From assembly GCA_047967505.1 (NCBI GenBank), contig CM106539.1: DNA of 64,000 bases; one strand, given 5' to 3'. The notes under the pieces are model-generated. The model was not told where the DNA came from, searched no databases, and saw nothing but the letters and a program-made list of their open reading frames with translations. The DNA is from Dipteris shenzhenensis (Eukaryota; Polypodiophyta; Polypodiopsida; Gleicheniales). Shown here piece after piece: positions 46,701-58,700 of this stretch (positions are counted from its first letter, which is position 1; each line of letters starts with the position of its first letter). Made by a program: the position numbers and the translations under genes.

Positions 46701-49700
46701 GTATGTTATAGACAACATAAATTACTTGCGTGGCATGAATAGGACTAATAGAAACAGAAGTCTTGAGATGCTTGTTTCTAAGACGTCTTAGTTTATTAAG
46801 AATTCTTATGTTATTATTAGTATAATGAGTGCGAACTAATAAAGCCTTAAAGAGATTATTCATGTTTGACCTAGCTAAAAAGTTAAACCTTTCTCTATAT
46901 ATGTTTCTTCTAACTTTTTTGTTTTGATTTACCGAGCTAGACCCAACTAAATCACCTACCAAAGAGACAAGACCATCACTAGTATTTCCAATGTTGTTCG
47001 GTGAAGTCAAACGATCCAACATTCGGGAACTTGCTTGCACTCTCCCTGCCCATCCCAAGGCAGTCTCTCCCTTGCTATATCTCCTAATTCTAGCAGTAGC
47101 AGGACTAGCATTTAGGGAGGGGCTTGCTTGCACAGTCGTTACTCGTCCCAAGGTAACTCCTCCCTTGCTACTACAAGGGAATGTCACAGGAACTAGATGA
47201 CATCCTAGGAGATCGCCCTGTTGGTTCCCAAAAGGCATTATGACAGATGTTTGGATGATGATGTTGCACTTGCAGATGCACATGTCTTAAGCTTGATTCT
47301 ACCATGGCAGATACCCATTTGTGGCATGAGAGGTTTGGACACCTCAATTTTGGAGCCTTGGTGAAGTTATATAAGGAGGGTATGGTTGTTGATCTTCCCA
47401 AAATGCATATGCCTACAAAGCATGTTTGTGAACCATGCTTGCTTGGTAAGATGCACCGTGCTATGTTTCCCAAGGATGGGAGAGTTGGTGCTTCACGCAA
47501 GCTTTATCTGGTTCATAGTGATGTTTGTGGACCCATGAGGGTGGCAGCTCTTGGGGGGTTCTATTATTTTGTCACTTTTATTTATGACTTCACCAAGTAC
47601 ACTTGAATTTTCACCTTGGAATCCAAATCTAAAGTTTCTTCATGCTTCAAACACATTATTGCCATGGCTGAGAATGAGAGTGGGCTGCACATTGCTCACC
47701 TTAATACAGACAGGGGGGTGAATACATGTCAAAGGAGTTTGCTGTTTTTTTGGCTTCCCGTGGCATACATCATCGATGCACAGTGCCTTGTACACCTCAA
47801 CAAAATCCCGTGGCTGAACGAAAAAATAGGTCGGTGATGGAGATGGCCAAGTGCATGTTGAAAGGAAAACATTTGCCTAACAAGTTGTGGTTGGATGCGG
47901 TCATGTGTGCTAATTACATCTTGAACAAATGTCCCCCAAAGGCATTGTAGACTATCACACCTTATGAGGCTTTGACAGGTCGTAAGCCTCGCATTTCTCA
48001 CATGAGGAATTTCGGATGCTTAGTTTATGTTCATGTGCCTTCACAGACACGCACTAAGTTGGATGATAAAGCTGTGAAGTGCATTTTTATTGAGTATAGT
48101 TCAGAGAGCAAAGGCTATAAGCTATATCAACCCCACATAGGCAAGTGTTTTGTCAGTCGAGATGTTGTGTTTGCTTAATCTTCCACTGCCTTTGCTGGAC
48201 CGTCAAAAACAACCCGTTGTTGATGCCCTGATAGCTTGATGCCTTCGTTTCCATCCGATGCTCGGGATGATGTTCCATCTGACTATGTACCTCCTCCATC
48301 TGTTGCCACATGTGCAGCTACATATTCAGCCTGTTATGCCTCTCATTGATCCGGACCATTTGCACAGGGCTCTTGACCAAGAAAGAGCTGAAATCCACGA
48401 GCCCAAAAAGGTATCCCGTTGGCTCCTTGACACATTAAAAGACAGCAAACAAGATACTCCTCTGCCAGCCCGTACTAGAGCAGCTGTCCGGAAAGAGCAT
48501 GCTAGTTTTGTTGCTTATGCTTTGGTTGCTACAACATGCAATGAAGAGCCTCTATGAAACCTCAATCGTAAAAGTACAGCAGAGACACTCTCATTTGCTC
48601 TCCCTTTCTCAACAGATACACTAGGGCCCAGGACAACAGTCGGGCTGGAGACCCCTGAAGGATTTTACTACTTGAGAGAAGAAGGAATACATGAGTTCAG
48701 CGTAGAAGCTGCCCATACATAATTCAAACGTAAAAATGAATCATTACATGAGCTCTTAGGCTCCCTTTCTTGGCAACAAGCCACTTGTCAAATTCTACAT
48801 TATTTTCCTAATTACATGCCACTAAGGGCAACTTTGGAGTCTTCGAAGCACTTGGTCACGTGAACTACCTCCTAGACTCTTGTTAGGCTCCATTGCACTT
48901 AGGAAAATCACTCTTCCTAGTACCTGCAACAATTAATTAAAGTGCACCACCATGGTACGCATTAATTGTTAGCGCTTTGCATGCAAATAACACATTGTGG
49001 ACTAATTCTAGTCACAGTGGGCATCCCCACTGAACACATGTGCATACATAACAAATATAAAAATATATATTTATTCTCTGGTTGACCGAAGTCAATGCTC
49101 TTGATCATAATTAAGGGGCTTTGACCAAGGGTCGAGGCGCCTTAATTATAGTCAAGTCTCTCCAACCGAAGTTGGCACAACTCTCCAACTGAAGTTGGCA
49201 CATCTTAGTTAACCGTAGTTAATTCTCTTCGCACATGCCAAGTCTCGTTGACCGAAGTCAACACTCTCTGACCATACTCAGCTCTGTAGTTCTCTAGTTA
49301 ACCGTAGTTAACCCTCTTGGTAATAAACCAAGTCTCCTCGACCGAAGTCAGGCTTACTTGACCAGAGTCAAGTATCTTTAACTGTAGTCAATTCTTTGAC
49401 CATAATTAACACAAATGGAAAACTCTTTGATTATGATCAAATAAAAGGTCAACTGTACTTTGACTTAGGATATTTGCATTGTGGTGACATCGCCTCGGCT
49501 TCTATTCAGTTGACCTCAACTGAAAAGCTTACTTGTAAACATCCAAAAGCTGTGGATGATCGGACAACATGTCTTCATCCATCCACTTGGCATCTAATGC
49601 CGTATAATTCTTGAATTTTACAAGGTATTTGTAAAATTCTTTGCCTAAGGGACCTTTGCGTACGGTATGGTACACAATCTACTCTCGCTGAAGGATCTCC

Positions 49701-52700
49701 TCCGGCTCATCCACTTCTAGTGGATCTTTTGATAATGGCTCTGTAGGCTCTGGCCCCTGAAATTTCTTTAGAAGACTCACATGGAATGCATTGTGAATCC
49801 TCCAATGCTCTGGCAATGCCAACTTGTATGCAACCTCATTTATTCTTTCTCTAACCCTGAAAGGATCATAATATCTGGAAGATAACTTTGCATACAATTT
49901 CTATTTGCCTTTAAACTTACGGAGCCTAGCTTTCTCGAACTTCAAAAGTACCCAGTCCCCTTTCTTGAGATCTAGATGTCTCCTATGCTTATCTGCAGCT
50001 CTTTTATGCTTCTCTTGAGACCTTTCAATTGCTGTCCAAACTTGGCTGTAAGCTGTCTGAAGGTCTCTCACAAACTGATCAGCTGCAAATATTTCATCCT
50101 TGGTCCTCAGGATAGGTGGCAAAATCACCTTCCCTCAAAGGGGGCTTTCCCTGTACAGCTGTGTACTGTATTATTGTAAGCAAACTCTACCAATGGTAGG
50201 TACTTTTCCCAGTCTGAACCTTGGTTACCCACGTAGCATTTCAGCATATCCAATGCTGTAGAATTTGCTACTTCACTTTGACCATCTGTCTGGGGATAGA
50301 AAGAAGAAGAAAAATTCAGATTCGTCCCCATGTTATCAAATAAAGCTCTCCAAAATAGACTGATCATTCTGGGATCTCGATCACTGACAATGGACTTAGG
50401 CATACCATGGTGCTTAAAGATCTGTGCCATGAAAAGCTTAGCCATATGATCTGCCTTTATGGTTTTGCGAACCGAAATGAAATGAGCTTGCTTGCTGAAT
50501 CTATCAATGATAGTCCAAATCCCATCATTCCCTGACTTTGATCTTGGCAAATAAAAAATGAAGTCCATTGTAATACTTTCCCATGGTGCCTGAGGCATGG
50601 GAAGAGGCATAAGTAGGCTAGGTGCCTTCCATCTATCATACTTCACTTTCTGACATGTAAGGCATTCAGTAACAAAATGATGTATATCTTTTCGCATTCC
50701 TGGCCAAAAGAAATACCTCTCTAGTGCTAGAGTTGTTGCTGTAATTCCTCTATGTCCAGCTTAGGGAGGTGCATGGCATTCCTCCAAAATCTTTTTCCTC
50801 ATCTCCTGGGTGATGCATAGGCAGTCATCTTTCATTAGATACCCATCTTTCAAGGAATAGTGTCTGGTGGACTGCCCCTCTTGCATTTGCTGTAAAATCT
50901 CACCAAAATCTGCATCATTAGCATATTGCTCTCTCATGCCTTCCAGGTCCTGATGATAAGCAATAGTCACATGATTGGCCTAGGGTCTTCGGGACAAGGC
51001 ATCTGCCACTCTGTTCCGAATTCCTGGGGTATGGACAATCTGAAAATGATACATTGACAGCTTATTTGCCCATTTCATATGCTTCTCGGAAAGTTTTGTC
51101 TGAGTTAGAAAATATCTCAGACTTTGGTGATCTGTTTTAACTGTAAAATCTGCACCCAAAAGATAATTCTTCCATGTATGGATGGCATGGATTACAGCCA
51201 ATAACTCTTTCTCATAGATTCACATATATCTCTGCATCCCAGAGTCTCCTCCTCTCATAGGCCACTACATGACCATTCTGATGCAATGCAGCCCCAACAC
51301 ATTTCCCACAAGCATCACAATCCACATCAAATGGCTGATACAAATCTGGAACGATTAAGATTGGCTCTGTAGTCAACCTCTCCTTGAGTGTGGTGAAGGC
51401 TGTCTTTTGAGGAATTCCCCATCTAAAAGTTGCATTTTTCTTAGTAAGATCGTAGAGTAAAGCGGCTATATCCGTAAAATGCCTAATAAATCTTCTGTAG
51501 TAAGAACACAGGCCAATGAAACTTCGTACTTCATGCAAGTTGCATTTTTCTTAGTAAGATCGTGGAGTGGAGCGGCTATATCCGCAAAAAGGCCTAATAA
51601 ATCTTCTAAGAACACAGGCCAAGGAAACTTCGAACTTCATGCACAATTTTCAGCTCTGGCTATTCGTGAATGGCACGAATCTTTGCCGGATCCATCTGTA
51701 TCCCATCTTTGGATATTATATGCCCCAAGTAATGGATTTCTTCCAGGAAGAATTCACTTTTCTTGCTGTTTGCATAGAGCTGATGATTTATCAGCTCTTG
51801 AAACACTATAGCAAGATGTTCCTTGTGCTCTTCTTCGGACTTAGAAAAGACAATTATGTCATCGAAGAAGGTACCAGTGAACTGTCTGTAGGGTCAGAAG
51901 ATACGATCCATCATCCTATTGAAGGTAGCTGGGGCATTTGTCAATCCAAAAGGCATCACCAAATATTCATACAACCCAAAAGTAGTTCGGAACGCTGTCT
52001 TGTGCACATCCTAACGATATATGCTCACTTGGTGATAGCCGCTCTTTAAGTCTATCCTGCTGAAAACTGAAGCTCCATTTAGCTGGTCCAGCACATCATC
52101 AATGCGCGAAATAGGGAATCTATTCTTGATAGTCATTTTCTTCAGTGCGCGGTAATCGATGCACATACGGAATGAGCCATCTTTCTTTTGTACTAGCAGA
52201 ACAAAGGAACAAAAAGGAGAAGAGCTGGGCTGAATCAACCCCTTGGACAACAAGTCATGTTCCCCTCTATTCCTAGCAACCACACGATATACTTTGCCCC
52301 TATGTACAAACTCCAGCACTCTTTCAAGAAGAGTCAACTTCACTGCCTTGCGATGAAACCAAGGCATTCCCAAGACTACATCATGATGTTTCAGTGGAGA
52401 AATGAAGAAGTCTTCCTGATCCACATAATTTTGTACATGAAGACGGAGCTTCCCTATCAAGGGAGGGACTGGCACAGGGTTCCTACAGAACATCTGATCG
52501 GCATCCAAAGCCCTACCCAACTCCTCCGTCTTTATTCCCAGTCTCAGGGCTAGGTCCTCTAATATGAAATTATCAGTAGCCCTTGGATCAAATAAAATCA
52601 GCGTTTGCTGGTCTCTGACTTTGCCCCATGATAGCAGCAATTCTCATTCTTATGGGTTTGAAACATGACCCAGTATGTCAGGAATTCCTCCTGCCATTAG

Positions 52701-55700
52701 CTTTTGCGGTCCCCATGGCTTCTCTGCCTCTTTTCCCTTCGAAGTTAGAGGCTTTTCTGGGCACTGGGCAGAACCATGCCCCTCTTTCCCACATTTAAAG
52801 CATTTCCCATCTCTAAGAAATTCAGCTATCTTTTCAGGAGTGAATGGGGATTTGCCTTTATATGACTTTGAAAACTGAGTACCCCTTGGCTTCTAAGGCT
52901 GAAACCCTTTCTTTTCAACCTTGGGTACTCTTTCTTTTCTGATTTTGAAAAATCAGTTTTCTTCCTTTCACCACATCCTGCATGCAAGGATAGTACTGTA
53001 GATGGATCTTGTAACAGCACAAGACTAGCTACTGAAGCTAAATGCATAAGGTCTTGAATGTTCTTTGCCCCCAAAGCATTCACTACTGCCTCGATTCTTG
53101 GACTGAGACCTGCTCTATACTTTCTCAAGCATATTTTATCAGAGGACATGGCCATAACTCTTTTGTCCCAGTTATCCTCTCAGTATTGGGACTTCTATTC
53201 ATCCTTGATTACCAGTGGTAGGATGAATGAGTTGACCTGAGAGGAATTGGTCCCCATGGCGCTTGACCAAGAGGAGGGCTTCGTCGATCATACCTATGAC
53301 AGTCAACCTGAGGCTTTGAGAGCTGATCAGAAAAGCAGAAAGCAGTTGATAACTGAGGAACAAGAAGTTCTTAAGGCATCCCGTATGTGTAACCGATGTG
53401 GCCAAATTGCTGCAAATACTCTTGGACTATACCAGTCTGCGACAATGCATAAAATTTATGCCAAGTACTAATCCAAGATGAGTGGGGATACAAAGGTAGT
53501 GACCATAATTTCTTTAAAACCCCTCCATGTGGTTGGCCTTTGAGGTGGATCCCTCATATACCGCCACCAAGTATGTGCATAGTCTTGCATGTGCATACCC
53601 GCAAAGATTATGCGGTCCTCATCTTGCTTTGGGTAAAAGCGAAAATAATCTTCCAACTTCTTAAGCCACTCCTCCAGCTCATTAGGTGTACGAGTGTCCC
53701 CTTGGAACTTATGCACTGTGAGTTTGTCCTTGACATCCTTGGCTGCATAATTTCAGTGTGCGTAACCCCCAGAAGTGCGAGTATCACACTTGAGGTTCAC
53801 ATAATCGGAGAAAGACATCTCAAGTTTGATGGCCTCAGGTAGGAAACGCAAGGAATCTACTAGCATCTCATCAAAAGTGGCTTGCTGCCAACCACTAACC
53901 CCCTGCTGCGTAGTAGCTGCTGCTATCTGATGCACTGGCTGTGTCTAGCTATATGTGCTCACTCTCTGTAACTCAAACAAATCTTGTTTGAGATTGGCCT
54001 TTGAATGTTTCAACCAGACTCCCAATAAAGATTCTAGGATCTGCCAATTTTCTGCTGCTGTCAGCTTCACGTTGAGGTGGTGAAAGTATTCAAAACCCAA
54101 AGCTCTACCCATTTAGCCAATGGCTTTTTCATTCTTTGCTTCCCATGCTGGGCTTTTGTCGGCATCATGCGACCTCTACTTCGGTCTTTTCTCTGTCCCA
54201 GCAGCAAACCACACTCCATAAGTTCTTTTGCATGAATAAAAGACGGGGTGCCAGCTGCCAACAAGGAAAGTTTCTGCCGTTAAACGTCAGAAGTATCCCA
54301 CCAGCCTTTTCATTCTCCATAATCACTGATTTAATATCCCTTTTCCTGAGCATAAAGGCATGCATTCCTTTACTTGTGCAAATTTCTCATTTCTGCTGCT
54401 TCTTTTTTTCTGTTTTTTTTTTTCTGACAGTAAATACTCTCTCAGATAAGTGGAAACTGCTAGCAGAAACAGTCTCTGCAACTGTCTTTTTTTTTTTGGT
54501 ACAGTAACTAGATGAGGTAACTGACTGGTTACTCTAACCAGACTATCTGGTCTGGTTTGGTTGGCTCCCAACTGAATTCAACCCACTGTAGTCTAGTTAA
54601 CCAACTATGGTCTGGTTAACTACAGCCAAGGTTAGTTGGTCAAACCTAGTTTGTCTAACCAATCTGCCTTGGTTAGACCAACTAACTGAACTTCTAACCA
54701 GGGTGAACAAACCAAAGTTAACTGAACCACTGGTTTGCCACATCAACAGTCCAGCTGGCTGCCACATCAGCAGCTGACCTGTCTGCCACGTGTCAGTGCC
54801 ATGTCAGCTTCCTGTCAGCCCTGCCACATCAGCACCACACGTGTGTGCCACGTCATCTGCTGACCTGCCACATCATCTGCTGCCTGGCTAGGCCGTGATC
54901 CTTGTCAAGATCTATCGATTTGCATCTCAAGAATTTATGAAGGGATTTCTAGAACCAAGATTAAATCTTTTTGCAAAACCTCACAGAAGAGCTATCATAG
55001 CATGCTGAGTAGGAGAGGCATGATGCTTGGACTATTGGGTAGATGGGGATCAACAGCAAGAGTAAAAGGCAAGTGATTCAGGAGATTGAGTAGGTCGTAG
55101 TAGGAAGAGACAATCAACAATGATTTCTTACAACTAGAGTGGCTTGCACTAAAGAATCAACATCCGAAATTGGGTTGTTGACATACGCATCTAGAATTAG
55201 CAGCAGAAGCTTCCATATAGCCAAAACGGGGCCCTTGGTGAAATGCAATTTGTGTAAATGATGGAGGTTGGGGAGCTGTTGGCGGCTCCAAAAACGAGCT
55301 GCATTTTAAATCGAAGGTGATGAGACTTGGAAGAAGGGGTGGGTGACAAGAGTGATGACAGTTTGAGACAGGGACGGGGGACAGAGGGGGCGTAAGGAAA
55401 GAGAGAATGGGATTAGAAGGAGAAGGAATGCAACAAGAAAGAAGGAGAGAACAGATTAGAAGACAAAAGGGGGGAGGAGAGCAAGTGATTAGGCAAGGGG
55501 GGGCCAAGAGACAAAGCGAGAGGAGTCGTCCTTTTGTAGTTGTTTCAACCTGTAGAAGGAAGTCGATTTGCTGCTTCTCACCTCTCCAAGACTGTTGCAG
55601 ATGATTTCGCCTGCCAGGTTGCTTTTTGCCCTGTTGGCCTCCTTCAACAAGATTTGGTTGGGCCAAAGATTGCCGGATACTAGGTATTTGTGAGAGAAGT

Positions 55701-58700
55701 GCACGGAAGAGAGACATAGAGAGAGAGCGCGCAACACACGCGCGCGGAGAAGGAGAGAAAGGCACAGGCGAACTGCAAGTGATCTCTGGAAAAAACCCCA
55801 CTACAACTGGGGGAAAACCTCGGAAACAACGAGCTGCTCGAGAGCTCAGAACAGACAGCTAAACAACCAAGTGAACTGGGAGCACGAGGGAGAGGTGCAA
55901 GGCTGGGCTGGATCTGCTCCTCTGCCAGGCCCAGGGATGAACTGATCTGCTGCTCCACAAGATAAATGAAACACCAAGGAGGGGGGCCTATAAACAGGCC
56001 CAGCCTCTCCCTGGTCGATCAGCAAGAAGGGGAGCCGACCAGCTAATCTCCCTGGCCGACTCATATGGAGGGGGGCTGACACCCCTCTCCCCTCTATAGA
56101 GGGCTGGCTGGCAGCCCTACTGCACCCCCTACTTTTTTTTCTTTTTTCTTTTTTTTTTGGGGGGTGGGGGGGGGGGAAGGGGTGCACGTGCGCGCCGACT
56201 AGCAAGTCGGTCCACTCCCACTCTGCCCTGACTGTCCTAGCCTGGAAACTGACCGGCCATATGGGCCCCTCAGCCTGGCCCAATGTAGGGGCTGCCAGCG
56301 TGGCATACAGGCCCCAAACGCACCCTAAACAGGGCCGTACTGACCCACAGCCCTCTTGGGATCTCCCACAGCCAGCGTGACAGCAAGCAGGCCCTAAAGG
56401 GCGCAATACAGATCTGCCTGACGGAGCTGGACCCACCACAAGATTATCCCCTCCTACTCTGTACTCACAAGGGGCGGGCACAGCCACAACAAGGCCCTCT
56501 CTCATCTACCCTATCCTCACACTGGGCAGGCACACCCACAAGCAAGGCCCTCTCTCTCTCAGGTGACATCAGAGATGTTGATCTCCAACAGTATTTTGGT
56601 TGTTGGATGTCCTACTCTTGCCTGAGATTGCCCGCAGGTTTTTGCCAAGATGGCCATGGAATTTGTATTGGGTTTTCAGCCGTGGTAAGGCTGCTTGAGT
56701 ATTCAGTTGATTGATCTCTCAGGTGTTGTGCAAAGTCAAGGCTTTGCTGTATTTTGATCTCACTGAATATATTTAAAGAAATACCGCAAGGGTGCCAATG
56801 ATTTTGGGGCCAATCTGGTGTCTGGTGCGGACCAATGGCATTCTAGCTCTTGTATTGTGTGTTGGAAGTTCATTTGTTTGCTGTCTTGAATTTTCGAACT
56901 GGCTATAATCAAGTGATTTGCTCATTATTTTGGATTTACCTCCCTTGGGAGAACCCGAAGGCTGGTGACAGTATCTATGAGACCAGAGGGGGCTCGTCGC
57001 TGGAGAAACTTTCACCAACAGTCCTTAGGGTAGTTACTAAATAGAATGTTTATTAACTCCTTGTTTTGGCGGCCGAAAGCTTGCTTTTTCCAATAGACCA
57101 GCGGCGATACATATCACTCACGTATCGCCTTGTGCCTCACTTGGAAGATGATAGTTAATCGACGGCATGGAGCTTCACACTCATCATCGTAGCAGCTATT
57201 GCAAGATACTGAGCCAAGAGACGGCAGGAAAGTGGAGAGGGTGATGTGTGTGAAGGACAGCCTCATGAAGGGCGTGGGTGATCAAAGCAACTCAATCTTC
57301 TAAGAGAGGAATGTCCTCAAGATCCGTGAGTAAAGTAGAACGGCGTGCAAGGTACTCAAGTGAGAGGCTATGATCAAAGTGGATATAATAATATGTACTG
57401 TATCATCTCCATGTCCAAGAAAGCGTGCCCCGTAAGATGTGATCGGACTTTATACATTAATAATTATGCATATAGTATAAACATATACCTTTGTAAGACT
57501 ATAATACATCCAATCGTACAAATTCAATTTGTGTTTTCTAAAGGCCAAATTTCTACACTGAAACTTTATATATTATAGACATAGTATTTTATATACTTTA
57601 TATAATATGTATTTCTAATGTATAGCTATAGCACATTTCTAGGCAAAGCTCCATCAAAATCTCAAAACGTTTTTAAACGAGTGCTTGTATCAATAGGAAG
57701 GTCCAGTGCTTAGAAGGTTAGCCCTCCTAACGTGCTTAAGAGAAATAGTGTTGTCTCATGCTGTCTAACAATACCTTGGAGACAACAGCTAGCAATATTA
57801 GTAAATCTATTGTAGTAAGAGTGCATTATAATTCACTGATCAAGGGTTTGCTCATAAGGTATTTAAAATCTTAAGCACCCTAGGAGGGCAAATCTTTCTA
57901 CCATGCTACAAGTGCTTTGCCCCCTAAGGTGCTTAAGAGAAGTTAAGTGATGTCTAATATACCTTGGAGATGACAGCTAGCAATGACCGGGACTAAGCGC
58001 TTATACCTAGATGAATTCCCAAAATCATCCTCTAAAATGATAGTCACTCATAAGATTGAAAATCATAAACTCCATCACGCATAGCAAGGACTAGCTACTA
58101 TGACATCCCCACTGACGTCATCAACACCCAACAGTGGGTGTAGACCATAGTATAAATATATGCTCTCAGACATACAAATCCACACACCCACACATACTTG
58201 AGCAGCCATTTATACAAAGTCTTTGTACTGAGTATATGTCGGCACTCCAGACGTGAAGGGCAAACTCAGCCATGACGAAGGCTAGCACTAAAGGAGAAGG
58301 TTAATCAAAAAGTAGACAAATCTCTTCATTCAAGCTACAACTGCTTGTGAAGTCTAAAGAATTTCATTTTAGTCTCTCCCAAACGAGCATAGCTAATAGG
58401 GCAACGCACCATTTAAGATAGAAAGAATTATTGCAATACCAACAGACCGCAACTTGGACGAAAACTTCACAAGGTGAAATTTGCATGTCCGCTAATACGG
58501 CAGAAGCATATACCTAGATGAATCCAGGAACAATCATCCTCTAAAAACGCAACATAGTGCAGTCTCAATCTCATGATAGTCACTCATAAGATTGAAACCA
58601 TAATCGCAATGACTGGGACTAAGCGCTTTGCTGAAGCTGTGGTGTAACGGACACGTGAGCCAACTACTTCTCTCACTAGTCTGCACAGAATATTTATAGT

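Larger units (their letters stand above)
43295..47215 (-). mobile_element. Penelope-like element with N-terminal GIY-YIG endonuclease
   Basis: On the minus strand the order is GIY-YIG endonuclease (47280-46078), a CxC linker (45842-45576), then a PLE reverse transcriptase (45543-43857). This domain order is that of the N-terminal-EN PLE clade (Naiad/Chlamys), not of canonical PLEs, whose endonuclease is C-terminal. The 3' region carries a (CT)n microsatellite and ends near agtcttacaaaggtat. It interrupts copia-B. At least four frame breaks, so inactive. The ends are set by where copia homology stops and by a second, partial copy of the terminus at 57480. Confidence 0.88.
40941..48557 (+). mobile_element. 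Ty1/copia element split by a Penelope-like element, 3' truncated (copia-B)
   Basis: 5' LTR 40941-41159 (TG..CA), primer-binding site 41161-41174, leader, gag (42207-42760), protease (42950), then interruption at about 43295 by the minus-strand Penelope-like element. Copia resumes near 47220 with the GAG-pre-integrase and integrase (47304-48178) and ends at about 48557 before RT. No 3' LTR. Frameshifts and stops are present throughout. Confidence 0.85.
49490..54300 (-). mobile_element. Ty3/gypsy chromovirus, degenerate (gypsy-C)
   Basis: Minus-strand order: gag (54264-52765), protease (52640-52330), RT (52250-51600), RNase H (51540-50980), integrase (50970-49700) and chromodomain (49690-49490). 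Longer ORFs survive than in gypsy-1 or gypsy-B. An internal deletion joins the protease end directly to RT. A tandem duplication lies in RT. Its LTRs are not resolved. RT is close to gypsy-1. Confidence 0.9.

Noticed and set aside
43295-47215. Canonical PLE such as the conifer Dryad type
   Set aside because: Those carry the GIY-YIG domain after RT; here it precedes RT on the coding strand.
46078-47283. Host GIY-YIG repair nuclease or group I intron endonuclease
   Set aside because: A PLE-type CxC linker and PLE RT follow on the same strand, and the flanks are copia sequence.
49081-49445. CRISPR array
   Set aside because: The palindromic units vary in sequence, spacing is irregular and spacers are ct-rich filler; this is plant nuclear DNA.
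55157-55801. 214-codon minus ORF
   Set aside because: Low-complexity Ser/Pro/Leu composition from a GA-rich strand, no domain; likely chance.
54400-56590. Confident 5' LTR for gypsy-C
   Set aside because: I could not match it to a 3' LTR around 48.6-49.5 kb nor find a primer-binding site; kept as low-confidence.
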